Source: Azonexus sp.
GTDB taxonomy: Bacteria; Pseudomonadota; Gammaproteobacteria; Burkholderiales; Rhodocyclaceae
Direction: 5' to 3'
NCBI GenBank assembly: GCA_031285115.1
Contig: JAITWU010000228.1
Location: 1-5,881 of the forward strand
Length of the DNA: 5,881 bases
Below, in pieces: positions 1-5,776 of this stretch. A program made the position numbers and the translations under genes. The stretch's first letter is position 1, and each line of letters starts with the position of its first letter. Under the pieces are notes generated by a model. It ran no database searches, was not told where the DNA came from, and worked only from the letters and a program-made list of their open reading frames with translations.

Positions 1-599
1 AGCGTAAACAGCAGCGCCAGCAAGGGCGGCCACGGTTTACTGTTCTGGCCGAGATCGCCCATGAGCCAGAACAACATGCCGCGCAGCCTGTGTTCATCGG
101 CCACCGACAGCATCAAGGCGACCAGGGCGCCGCAACCGGCGGCGACGATGACGCCGGTGAGCAAAAGGCGCGTCTGCGTCCAACTGCCGTCGCCGTGCGC
201 CAGACCAAAGACCAGCAACATCGCGCCGAGCGCCCCGGCGAAGGCCAGACCGTCAATGCCGATGGCCGAGAGGCCGAGCAGCATGGCCAACATGGCCCCG
301 ACGCCAGCGCCGCCGGAAATACCGAGAACGTAAGGATCGGCCAGTGGATTTCTCAGCAGTACCTGCATCAGCGCCCCGGCCAGCGCCAGCAACCCGCCGC
401 AGGCAAAAGCCGCGAGCGCCCGCGGCAGGCGCAGTTGCAACACGATCTGACTGCCGCCGTCGGCATCGCCGAACAGCGCCGCCAACACCTCGGCGGGCGT
501 CATCCGGTAACTGCCCGCCATCAGCGCCAGCGCGATGCTCGCCAGCGCCAGCAGGGCAAGGCTCACAAGAATCAGAAAAGCGCGGTGGCGGCTGGGCAT
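1..599 (-). CDS. FecCD-family ABC transporter permease (partial, N-terminal part)
   Basis: This is an inner-membrane permease subunit of an ABC importer of the BtuC/FecC/FepD/HmuU family. These proteins form the channel for vitamin B12, ferric siderophores or haem, working with a periplasmic binding protein and an ATPase. Translating the minus strand from the ATG at 599-597 gives 199 residues before the window edge; family members are usually about 330-350, so the C-terminal part lies outside. Residues 7-28 form a first hydrophobic helix. The family motif LRLPR is at 56-60, followed by the conserved segment GALMQ...RNPLADPYVLGIS...GAGVGA at about 75-102. Later come LLLTGV and FWLMGDL, also typical. 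The minus frame has an in-frame stop at 623-621 and no other ATG between, so this start is the only good one. No clear Shine-Dalgarno is visible. The substrate cannot be told from the sequence, and no B12 riboswitch or convincing Fur box was found upstream. Confidence 0.9.
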   Translation of the reverse strand, partial: MPSRHRAFLILVSLALLALASIALALMAGSYRMTPAEVLAALFGDADGGSQIVLQLRLPRALAAFACGGLLALAGALMQVLLRNPLADPYVLGISGGAGVGAMLAMLLGLSAIGIDGLAFAGALGAMLLVFGLAHGDGSWTQTRLLLTGVIVAAGCGALVALMLSVADEHRLRGMLFWLMGDLGQNSKPWPPLLALLFT

Positions 600-752
600 G
601 GGAATGTGGGGCGCGATCAGTCAGCGGGGGCAAATCAGGCGTGACCGAATGCTGCGCCTGAAACGGGGCGCATTTTACCTTGCCCTGTCGACGAGCGCCG
701 AAAACGCCGTATCCATTTGCTATAAATCACTTTCAAAATAGCCGCTTAGTCC
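600..752. other. Divergent intergenic region with a small inverted repeat
   Basis: This spacer lies between the minus-strand FecCD permease and the plus-strand zapB-like operon and holds no convincing gene. A perfect 6-bp inverted repeat (TGCGCC at 653-658, GGCGCA at 667-672, 8-nt loop) is followed on the plus strand by TTTT. It could be a weak terminator or a hairpin in the permease leader. A second dyad (GCTAT at 719-723, ATAGC at 738-742) could be an operator but is short enough to be chance. On the minus strand a TAAAAT-like -10 is possible near 673-678, without a good -35. Confidence 0.35.
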
Positions 753-782
753 TTGACCATACGTTATTTTTCCCTCTATAGT
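753..782 (+). promoter_or_regulatory. Sigma-70 promoter of the zapB-like/zapA/6S region
   Basis: The -35 hexamer is TTGACC at 753-758. The -10 is TCTATA (775-780, 16-nt spacer) or TATAGT (777-782, 18-nt spacer). Transcription should begin at about 786-790, only 1-5 nt before the ATG at 791, so the mRNA would be nearly or fully leaderless. Confidence 0.7.
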
Positions 783-790
783 CCGGCCCC

Positions 791-1000
791 ATGGATAGCG
801 AATTCGCCGCTCTTGAAGCCAAGATTGAACAGGTTGTCGCCCTCATTCACCAGTTGCGGGCCGAGAACGAGGTTTTGCGCAACCAGATGGCGGCAGCCGA
901 GAACGAGCGTCTGCATTTGCGGCAGACGATGAGCGCGGCGCGCGAACGGCTCGAAGGGCTGCTCGACAAAGTGCCTGAGCAGACGCCGGAGGATGCCTGA
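791..1000 (+). CDS. Small coiled-coil protein, ZapB-like (TIGR02449-type)
   Basis: This 69-residue protein is almost wholly predicted coiled coil. Residues 3-60 are rich in Leu, Glu, Gln, Arg and Ala with heptad-like hydrophobic spacing (for example IEQVVALIHQLRAENEVL), and there is no signal peptide or membrane segment. Its size, composition and position directly before zapA match the short proteins of TIGR02449, often annotated ZapB-like. They are presumed to act in the cytoplasm on the division ring, but this is a family-level inference. The ATG at 791 follows the predicted promoter so closely that no ribosome binding site can fit; there is only GC-rich sequence (GTCCGGCCCC) before it. The stop at 998-1000 is 1 nt from the zapA start, so the two are co-transcribed and probably translationally coupled. 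True orthology with E. coli ZapB is not established. Confidence 0.85.
   Translation: MDSEFAALEAKIEQVVALIHQLRAENEVLRNQMAAAENERLHLRQTMSAARERLEGLLDKVPEQTPEDA
988..992 (+). promoter_or_regulatory. Ribosome binding site that fixes the zapA start
   Basis: GGAGG at 988-992 lies inside the end of the upstream gene. It is 9 nt before the ATG at 1002 but directly abuts the in-frame ATG at 993, which is too close to be used. The start at 1002 is therefore preferred. Confidence 0.7.
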
Positions 1001-1001
1001 A

Positions 1002-1346
1002 ATGAGCATCGAGGCGAATTTTCTCGATGTCAAAATCATGGGGCGCGAATACCGCGTCGCCTGTACGCCGGAGGAGCGCGAGGCGCTTTTGGCGGCGGTT
1101 GATCTGGTCGATGGCAAGATGCGCGAAATCGCCCAGCGCACCAAGAGCACCATCGCCGAACGGGTGGCGGTGATGACGGCGTTGCACATCGCGCATGAGC
1201 ATTTGTCGGCAGCGACTGGCAGAATGGCCTCTGACGCGGTGGCTGGCGGCGAAACGGTTGATACTTCCGGCATAAAGCGTAGAATCGAGGCCATGGGAGC
1301 GCGGCTTGACGCCGTTCTGGCGCCTCAGCAGCAGTTGGATATTTGA
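1002..1346 (+). CDS. zapA: Cell division protein ZapA
   Basis: ZapA is a cytoplasmic FtsZ-associated protein that binds and bundles FtsZ filaments to stabilise the Z ring. The 114-residue product matches the usual family length of about 100-110. The N-terminal globular domain shows the family pattern VKIMGREYRVACTPEE near residues 9-24, followed by LLAAVDLVDGKM. A central helix (AERVAVMTALHIAHEHL) follows, then a C-terminal coiled coil (GIKRRIEAMGARLDAVL, about 91-107) of the kind that mediates ZapA dimer and tetramer formation. An alternative start at 993 would add three residues and overlap the upstream stop, but the GGAGG at 988-992 fits 1002 better. The gene sits in an operon with the ZapB-like gene and immediately upstream of 6S RNA, the standard proteobacterial arrangement. 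Confidence 0.95.
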   Translation: MSIEANFLDVKIMGREYRVACTPEEREALLAAVDLVDGKMREIAQRTKSTIAERVAVMTALHIAHEHLSAATGRMASDAVAGGETVDTSGIKRRIEAMGARLDAVLAPQQQLDI

Positions 1347-1370
1347 TCAAACTGCTCTTGCTGGCGCCAA

Positions 1371-1557
1371 GCCCGCCAAGTGTCCCCTGCGGTGTTTGTT
1401 TAGACCATATATTCCTTGAACCAATGCTTTTGGCATCGGTTGCGGACCGTCGAAACCGCTGTTGTGCGTCTGCTTCGTCGCAGACGCCTGAAGCGGGAGG
1501 AAAGCAGCCACTCTGGACCCAGGTTCAGGATGCCGGTCTGACGGCACTCGCGGGGGC
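1371..1557 (+). ncRNA. ssrS: 6S RNA (SsrS)
   Basis: 6S RNA mimics an open promoter, sequesters sigma-70 RNA polymerase in stationary phase and templates pRNA synthesis. The call rests on position right after zapA and on fold. A closing stem pairs CCCGC (1372-1376) and AGTG (1379-1382) with CACT (1545-1548) and GCGGG (1550-1554). The 5' strand then carries TCCCCTGCGG, like the conserved GUCCCCU segment of known 6S RNAs. Inside are a hairpin AACC-A-ATGC/GCAT-C-GGTT (1419-1441), a stem CCGCT/AGCGG (1456-1460/1492-1496), and a perfect 8-bp apical stem GCGTCTGC/GCAGACGC (1466-1473/1480-1487). The length of about 187 nt is typical. Exact ends are inferred from the closing stem. No strong promoter was seen between zapA and the RNA, so processing from the zapA transcript is possible. 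Confidence 0.88.
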
Positions 1558-1567
1558 CAATTTTGTG

Positions 1568-1598
1568 ACAGGCGGCAGAATTTCTGCCGCCTGTTTTT
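1568..1598 (+). terminator. Intrinsic terminator after 6S RNA
   Basis: A perfect 12-bp stem pairs 1568-1579 (ACAGGCGGCAGA) with 1583-1594 (TCTGCCGCCTGT) around a 3-nt loop, followed by a T tract at 1594-1598. This is a strong rho-independent terminator closing the zapB-like/zapA/6S unit. Confidence 0.93.
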
Positions 1599-1656
1599 AT
1601 TTGTGCTGCGGCGACATGTTGCGCCGCTTGATGCCGCCGGGTTGATCGGGGAGTGT

Positions 1657-2463
1657 ATGGCTGTCTGGCTGTTTGCCTATCTCGCGTTGGGCGCGCTGGT
1701 TGGTCTTCTTGCGGGTCTGTTGGGGATTGGCGGCGGTTTGACGATGGTGCCGCTGCTGGTCATGATGTTTACGGCGCAGAACATGCCAGCCGGTGAAGTC
1801 ATGCATCTGGCGCTCGGCACTTCGCTCGCCGCCATTTTTTTTACCTCGCTGTCCAGCGTCCGCGCCCATCACGCCCACGGCGCGGTGTTGTGGACGATTG
1901 TCGGGCGCATCACGCCGGGCATCATTCTCGGCACGATTGCCGGTACTTATTTTGCGAGTCTGGCGCCGAGCAAGACGCTGGCGATCATTTTCACCGCCTT
2001 TATCTCTTATGTCGCCGTGCAGATGGCGCTCGACATCAAGCCCAAAGCGCACCGCGAAATGCCCGGCTGGTTCGGCACTTCGGCGGTCGGTCTGGGCATT
2101 GGCGCGTTGTCGAGCCTGGTGGGGATTGGCGGCGGTTCCTTGTCGGTGCCCTTTCTGACCTGGTGCAATGTGCGCATTCAAAACGCCATCGGCACCTCGG
2201 CGGCGATTGGCTTTCCGATTGCTCTGGGTGGGGCGCTCGGTTATATCTGGAACGGCTGGGGCGTCCCCGGCTTGCCAGCGGGCAGCTTCGGTTTTGTCTA
2301 TCTGCCAGCGGTTTTGGGCATCGTCGTCAGCAGCGTGTTGACCGCGCCGCTCGGGGCGCGTCTGGCCCACCGTCTGCCGGTGGCGACGCTGAAAAAACTG
2401 TTCGCCGGGCTGCTTCTGGTTCTGGCGGCAAAGATGTTGTGGGGGTTGTTCAGCGCCCCGTGA
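1657..2463 (+). CDS. TSUP (TauE/SafE, DUF81) family membrane transporter
   Basis: This 268-residue protein is predicted to be a polytopic inner-membrane permease of the TauE/SafE family. Its members export or import sulfite, sulfoacetate, taurine-related or other organic anions; the substrate here is unknown. The family's two pseudo-symmetric halves are visible, each with the signature GIGGG...VP: residues 23-32 in the first half and 156-165 in the second. Repeated long hydrophobic stretches lie between them and continue to the C-terminus, and the length matches the usual 250-270. I chose the ATG at 1657 because GGGGAG (1648-1653) precedes it and the first helix (WLFAYLALGALVGLLAGLLG) starts at once. 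An in-frame GTG at 1603 would begin just after the 6S terminator T tract and add a non-hydrophobic extension. The 3' end overlaps the convergent crotonase-fold gene by 14 bp. In many Gammaproteobacteria a ygfA gene sits at this place after 6S RNA. Confidence 0.9.
   Translation: MAVWLFAYLALGALVGLLAGLLGIGGGLTMVPLLVMMFTAQNMPAGEVMHLALGTSLAAIFFTSLSSVRAHHAHGAVLWTIVGRITPGIILGTIAGTYFASLAPSKTLAIIFTAFISYVAVQMALDIKPKAHREMPGWFGTSAVGLGIGALSSLVGIGGGSLSVPFLTWCNVRIQNAIGTSAAIGFPIALGGALGYIWNGWGVPGLPAGSFGFVYLPAVLGIVVSSVLTAPLGARLAHRLPVATLKKLFAGLLLVLAAKMLWGLFSAP
1721..2137 (+). repeat. 18-bp direct repeat encoding the duplicated GIGGG motif
   Basis: The sequence TGGGGATTGGCGGCGGTT occurs identically at 1721-1738 and 2120-2137, in the same frame, 399 bp apart. 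It encodes the core of the two TSUP signature motifs. The intervening DNA is not repeated. Confidence 0.9.
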
Positions 2464-3226
2464 AGACTGGCCGACGCTTGGCGAAAAAGGCGGCCAGACC
2501 TTCCTGATAATCTTCGGTGGCGAGAAAAGCGAAGGCGGCGATTTTTTCCTCATCATTGAGCGGCTTGCCGTTTTGCAGGCGGCGAATCCACTGTTTATGC
2601 CAGGCCGCCACCAAGGGAGCGCCAGCGGCAATGCGCCGCGCCGTGGCCGAGGCTTCTTCTTCGACCTGGGCATCCGGCACGACGCGGGTGACCAGCCCCT
2701 TTTCATAGGCTTCGACCGCCGTCAGGATGCGCCCTTCGAGCAGGATTTCTTTCATCACCGCCGCCCCGGCGAGCTGCAACAGCCCTTCCATCTCGCCGGG
2801 GTACATCGAAAAACCGAGTTTGTTGATCGGCGCGCCAAACCGCGCGCCTTCGCCACTGATGCGCAAATCGCAAACACCGGCGATTTCCAGCCCGCCGCCA
2901 ATGCACGCGCCGCGAATCATGGCGACGGTCGGGTGCGGGCAATCGGCAATGGCGTTGAGCGCCGCCGCCACCTCGGCGTGGTAGTTCAACGCCTGTTCCA
3001 GCGTCGCCCGACCGTGGACAAATTCTTCCAGATCGCCGCCAGCGGCAAATGCCTGATCGCCAGCGCCGCGAATGATGATGCAGCGAATCCCGCCATCGCG
3101 GCTGAGGGCCGCCATATGCGCCGTCAGTTGCCGCCACATGGCGAGATTGATGGCGTTGAGTTTGGCGGCGTTATCGAGAACGAGCGTGGCGACGCCGTCG
3201 GCGGTGGTGAGGTTGATTCGGCTCAT
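2450..3226 (-). CDS. Enoyl-CoA hydratase/isomerase (crotonase) family protein
   Basis: This 258-residue cytoplasmic protein has the crotonase fold and should act on an acyl-CoA thioester. The length is normal for the family. N-terminal LVLDN and LNAIN (residues 15-27) fit the CoA-binding region. The oxyanion-hole segment A-GGDLEEF is at 62-69, and the second conserved block RGACIGGGLEIAGVCDLRIS is at 105-124. Aligned with rat mitochondrial enoyl-CoA hydratase from memory, Glu114 matches catalytic Glu144. The position of Glu164 is Ile134 (FGAPINKLG instead of FGQPEILLG). Classical hydratase activity is therefore doubtful; an isomerase, hydrolase, decarboxylase or other crotonase reaction is possible. 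Glu145 and Glu147 (PGEMEG) are nearby acidic residues. The ATG at 3226 has a weak GGA 9-11 nt upstream. The gene stands alone on its strand, convergent with the TSUP gene, and its leader holds a terminator-like hairpin. Confidence 0.92.
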   Translation of the reverse strand: MSRINLTTADGVATLVLDNAAKLNAINLAMWRQLTAHMAALSRDGGIRCIIIRGAGDQAFAAGGDLEEFVHGRATLEQALNYHAEVAAALNAIADCPHPTVAMIRGACIGGGLEIAGVCDLRISGEGARFGAPINKLGFSMYPGEMEGLLQLAGAAVMKEILLEGRILTAVEAYEKGLVTRVVPDAQVEEEASATARRIAAGAPLVAAWHKQWIRRLQNGKPLNDEEKIAAFAFLATEDYQEGLAAFFAKRRPVFTGR

Positions 3227-3238
3227 GGCTGTTTCCGG

Positions 3239-3289
3239 AAAAAAATACAGGCGCGAGCCGCGCCAGCAGAGCGCGGCGCAAAGGCGCGG
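3239..3289 (-). promoter_or_regulatory. Attenuator-like leader hairpins of the crotonase-family gene
   Basis: Read on the minus strand, a perfect 6-bp GC hairpin GGCGCG-GCT-CGCGCC (3264-3250) is followed by TGTA and then seven Ts (3245-3239), ending 12 nt before the start codon. Upstream segments can pair with the same bases instead: CCGCGC (3276-3271) with GCGCGG (3263-3258), or CCGCGCC (3289-3283) with GGCGCGG (3264-3258). These are mutually exclusive folds, as expected for an attenuator. The 4-nt gap before the T tract weakens the case for termination. No ligand-binding domain or known riboswitch was recognised. Confidence 0.4.
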
Positions 3290-3334
3290 GGTTTATTTGT
3301 TAGACTGCTGAAGTTTACAGGGAAACGGCAGGAG

Positions 3335-3353
3335 TCAGTCCGTTGCGGACTGA
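3335..3353. repeat. Perfect 8-bp inverted repeat upstream of the two-component operon
   Basis: TCAGTCCG (3335-3342) and CGGACTGA (3346-3353) flank a 3-nt spacer (TTG). It lies about 110 bp before the response regulator start and about 110 bp before the crotonase start on the other strand. It may be an operator or an RNA hairpin; no T tract follows directly on either strand. No convincing promoter was found in the rest of 3227-3466. Confidence 0.5.
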
Positions 3354-3466
3354 GGCGCTTTCTGAGCCACGGTTGCCGCCGTCGGCCCCGAAAACCGGAA
3401 AAACAGCCGCCGCAGGTTAACCGCGTTGGCTGACAAAAACCTTACGCTGCAAGGTGTTTCTCAGAT

Positions 3467-4141
3467 ATGCGCATTTTGATTGCTGAAGACGACGCCATCA
3501 TCGCCGATGGTTTGAGCCGATCCTTGCGCAAGGGGGGCTACGCCGTCGATTGCGCGGCCGACGGCCCGGCTGCCGAGACGGCTTTGCAGACCGTCGCCTA
3601 CGATCTCCTGATTCTCGATCTCGGCCTGCCCCGGCTGTCTGGGCTGGAGGTGCTCAAACGCCTGCGCGCCCGTGGGGCCAAGACGCCGGTGCTGATTCTC
3701 ACGGCGCTCGATGGCACCTGCCACCGCGTCAAAGGGCTTGATCTCGGCGCTGACGACTACATGGTCAAACCCTTCGATCTCGCCGAACTCGAAGCCCGCG
3801 TGCGCGCCCTGACCCGGCGCTCGGCGGGGACGACGCCGACCATCCGCTGCGGCCCGTTGAGCTACGACCAGATTGGCCGGACCGCCTCGCTTCAGGGCCA
3901 GCCGCTCGAACTGTCGGCGCGTGAAATCGGCCTCCTGGAAATTCTGCTCTCGCGCATGGGCCGTCTGGTCAGCAAGGATCAACTGGTCGATCAGCTATGC
4001 GGCTGGGGCGAAGAAGTCAGCCACAACGCCATCGAAGTCTACATCCATCGCTTGCGCAAAAAGCTCGAATGCGGCGGCGTCAGGATCGCCACCGTGCGCG
4101 GCCTCGGCTACTGCCTCGAACGGCCCGTGGACGATCATTGA
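3467..4141 (+). CDS. OmpR/PhoB-family response regulator, TctD/QseB-like
   Basis: This 224-residue cytoplasmic transcription factor is activated by phosphoryl transfer from the kinase encoded immediately downstream. The receiver domain covers residues 1 to about 117. It has the acidic pair Asp8-Asp9, the phospho-accepting Asp51 in LILDLGLP, Thr79 in LILTA, and Lys101 in DYMVKPF. A winged-helix DNA-binding domain (Trans_Reg_C) covers about 126-219, with LSAREIGLLEILL, the recognition-helix segment HNAIEVYIHRLRKKL, and the closing wing VRGLGYCL. All key residues are present and the length is standard. The best match by eye is the TctD/QseB/PmrA subgroup. The ATG at 3467 is the natural start because residues 2-6 form the first beta strand. 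The ribosome binding site is weak (AAGG at 3451-3454, 12 nt away). The stop codon directly abuts the kinase start codon. Its target genes are unknown; the nearby 3335-3353 inverted repeat is one candidate site. Confidence 0.95.
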   Translation: MRILIAEDDAIIADGLSRSLRKGGYAVDCAADGPAAETALQTVAYDLLILDLGLPRLSGLEVLKRLRARGAKTPVLILTALDGTCHRVKGLDLGADDYMVKPFDLAELEARVRALTRRSAGTTPTIRCGPLSYDQIGRTASLQGQPLELSAREIGLLEILLSRMGRLVSKDQLVDQLCGWGEEVSHNAIEVYIHRLRKKLECGGVRIATVRGLGYCLERPVDDH

Positions 4142-5614
4142 ATGACCGGCGGCAACAGCGATTCCGACCGCTCGCTGTTCGGCGAGATTCTCGACTGGAT
4201 GCTGGCGCCGCTCCTCTTCGTCTGGCCGCTGTCGATTGCCTTCACCCATTATTTCGCGCACAACGTCGCCAGCTACCCCTACGATCAGGCGCTGCGTGAT
4301 CGTGTCGCCGCCGTCGCCCGCCAGGTCAAGCAAGTCAATGGCAAACCATCGCTCGCCCTGCCCGAATCAGCGCGCGCCCTGCTGCGCGCCGATGAGACCG
4401 ACAGCGTCTATTTCCGCGTCGCCACCCGCAGTGGCCGCTTCATCGTCGGCGACCAGGATTTGCCGATGCCGGAACTTGCCGCCAGCGAGCCGCCGGTTCC
4501 CGGCGAAATCTATCTGCGCGACGGTGAATACAAAGATAAAAGCGTCCGCCTTGCCTACACCCTCCTGGCCGAAACGCTGGAAAACGAGAACAGCCAGGTG
4601 CTGGTCGAAGTCGCCGAAACAACCGAAAAACGCAACCAGATGGCCAACAAGATTGTCGCCAGCGTCATCCTGCCGCAATTCATCATCATTCCGCTGGCCG
4701 TGCTGCTGGTCTGGTTTGGCCTGTCGCGCGGCCTACGGCCGCTCAACCGCCTGCGGCGGACAATCGAAACGCGCGACCCCGGCGACCTGTCGCCCATCGC
4801 CACCCACCGCGTGCCGGAAGAACTCGAACCCTTGGTCGACGCCTTCAACGCCATGTTCGAGCGCATGAAACGCAACAGCGAAGTCCAGCAACGTTTCATC
4901 GCCGACGCCGCGCACCAGATGCGCACGCCCCTGACCGGGCTGAAAACACAAGCCCAATTCGCCATGCGCGAAAGCGACCCGGAAACACTGCGCCACGCGC
5001 TGCAACAAATCGCCACCGGCGTCGACCGCGCCGGTCGCCTCATCAACCAGTTGCTGACCCTGGCCCGCGCCGAAGGCGGCAGCGAACCGGCGCCGCCGCA
5101 TGGGCCTGTCGACCTCGACCTTCTGCTGCGCGAAGTCATCGCCAACTGGGTCGCCGCCGCCTTTGACAAAGGCATCGACCTCGGCTTTGAAAGCGTCGGC
5201 CCGGCGCCGATCAGCGGCCAGGCCTTCCTCCTGCGCGAACTCGCCAACAACCTGATCGACAACGCGCTGCGCTACACCCCCGGCGGCGGCCATGTCACCT
5301 GCCGCCTGATCAGCGCCGCCGACAGCATCCGCCTGGAAATCGAAGACGACGGCATCGGCATCAGCGAAGCGCAATCCGAACTGGTCTTTGAACGCTTCTA
5401 CCGCGTCGACGACGCCCACACCGAAGGCAGCGGCCTTGGCCTCTCCATCGTTGCCGAAATCGCCGCCCAGCACAACGCCCGCGCCAGCCTCAAACCCAAC
5501 CCGCAAGGCCGCGGCTCGATCGCCCGCGTCATTTTCCCGCCCTGGCAGCCAGCAAAGCCAGCGGCAACGACCGAACACGACATCACGCCCCCCGCCCCGC
5601 CGCCAAATCGCTGA
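4142..5614 (+). CDS. Sensor histidine kinase, TctE-like with 2CSK_N-type sensor region
   Basis: This 490-residue inner-membrane kinase should sense a periplasmic signal and phosphorylate the response regulator encoded just before it. A first membrane helix lies near residues 17-38, followed by a periplasmic region of about 130 residues beginning SYPYDQALRDRV, as in 2CSK_N sensors of TctE-type kinases. A second helix spans about 171-193, and a HAMP-like linker 196-246. The HisKA domain has His258 in AHQMRTPLTGL; Gln follows the His instead of the common Glu, as in TctE-like kinases. The ATPase domain shows the N box (NNLIDNALRY, with Asn370 and Asn374), G1 DDGIGI (402-407), the F box FERFYRVDD, and G2 GSGLGLSI (429-436). 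The last 25 or so residues are proline-rich and probably disordered. The stop and start codons of the pair are contiguous (TGAATG), suggesting translational coupling; no clear independent Shine-Dalgarno is visible. The signal may be a carboxylate, but no tctCBA transporter genes are in the window. Confidence 0.94.
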   Translation: MTGGNSDSDRSLFGEILDWMLAPLLFVWPLSIAFTHYFAHNVASYPYDQALRDRVAAVARQVKQVNGKPSLALPESARALLRADETDSVYFRVATRSGRFIVGDQDLPMPELAASEPPVPGEIYLRDGEYKDKSVRLAYTLLAETLENENSQVLVEVAETTEKRNQMANKIVASVILPQFIIIPLAVLLVWFGLSRGLRPLNRLRRTIETRDPGDLSPIATHRVPEELEPLVDAFNAMFERMKRNSEVQQRFIADAAHQMRTPLTGLKTQAQFAMRESDPETLRHALQQIATGVDRAGRLINQLLTLARAEGGSEPAPPHGPVDLDLLLREVIANWVAAAFDKGIDLGFESVGPAPISGQAFLLRELANNLIDNALRYTPGGGHVTCRLISAADSIRLEIEDDGIGISEAQSELVFERFYRVDDAHTEGSGLGLSIVAEIAAQHNARASLKPNPQGRGSIARVIFPPWQPAKPAATTEHDITPPAPPPNR

Positions 5615-5650
5615 GACGCCCCGACAACCCCCTGTTTACCGCCTTTTCTG

Positions 5651-5685
5651 TTGCGCCGGAACATTGCCCCCGCTATAATGCGCCC
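5651..5685 (+). promoter_or_regulatory. Promoter of tRNA-Phe with GC-rich discriminator
   Basis: The -35 is TTGCGC (5651-5656). A 17-nt spacer separates it from the consensus -10 TATAAT (5674-5679). The discriminator GCGCCC (5680-5685) is GC-rich, as in stable-RNA promoters under stringent control. Transcription should start near 5686, a few bases before the mature tRNA 5' end at 5693. Confidence 0.88.
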
Positions 5686-5692
5686 TCATTTT

Positions 5693-5768
<76 letters not shown>

Positions 5769-5776
5769 TTTATCGA

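Noticed and set aside
600..790. Possible cobalamin riboswitch or Fur box controlling the FecCD permease.
   Set aside because: The minus-strand leader lacks a B12-box-like GCCACTG and the expected riboswitch length and arms. No sequence resembles a 19-bp Fur box.
1603..1656. GTG start at 1603 for the TSUP gene.
   Set aside because: It begins immediately after the 6S terminator, has no ribosome binding site and adds a polar extension not expected for the family. ATG 1657 has GGGGAG before it.
1597..2706. Long minus-strand open frame across the TSUP gene.
   Set aside because: The translation is Arg/Gln/Pro-rich with no fold or motif, and it lies antisense to a clear transporter. It is a product of high GC content.
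3343..3378. Short minus-strand GTG frame of 11 codons that could be a leader peptide for the attenuator-like region.
   Set aside because: It has no Shine-Dalgarno, no run of regulatory codons, and lies about 70 bases from the hairpins. It is not supportable.
2573..3433. Long plus-strand open frame across the crotonase gene.
   Set aside because: It is antisense to a well-conserved enzyme, has a compositionally biased product and shows no recognisable motif.
3430..3466. Promoter for the response regulator built on CTGACA at 3430-3435.
   Set aside because: No acceptable -10 hexamer occurs at 16-18 nt spacing before the start codon.
4555..5578. Two long minus-strand open frames across the kinase gene.
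   Set aside because: Both are antisense to a complete histidine kinase with all motifs intact. The products are low-complexity Gly/Ala/Arg/Val-rich.
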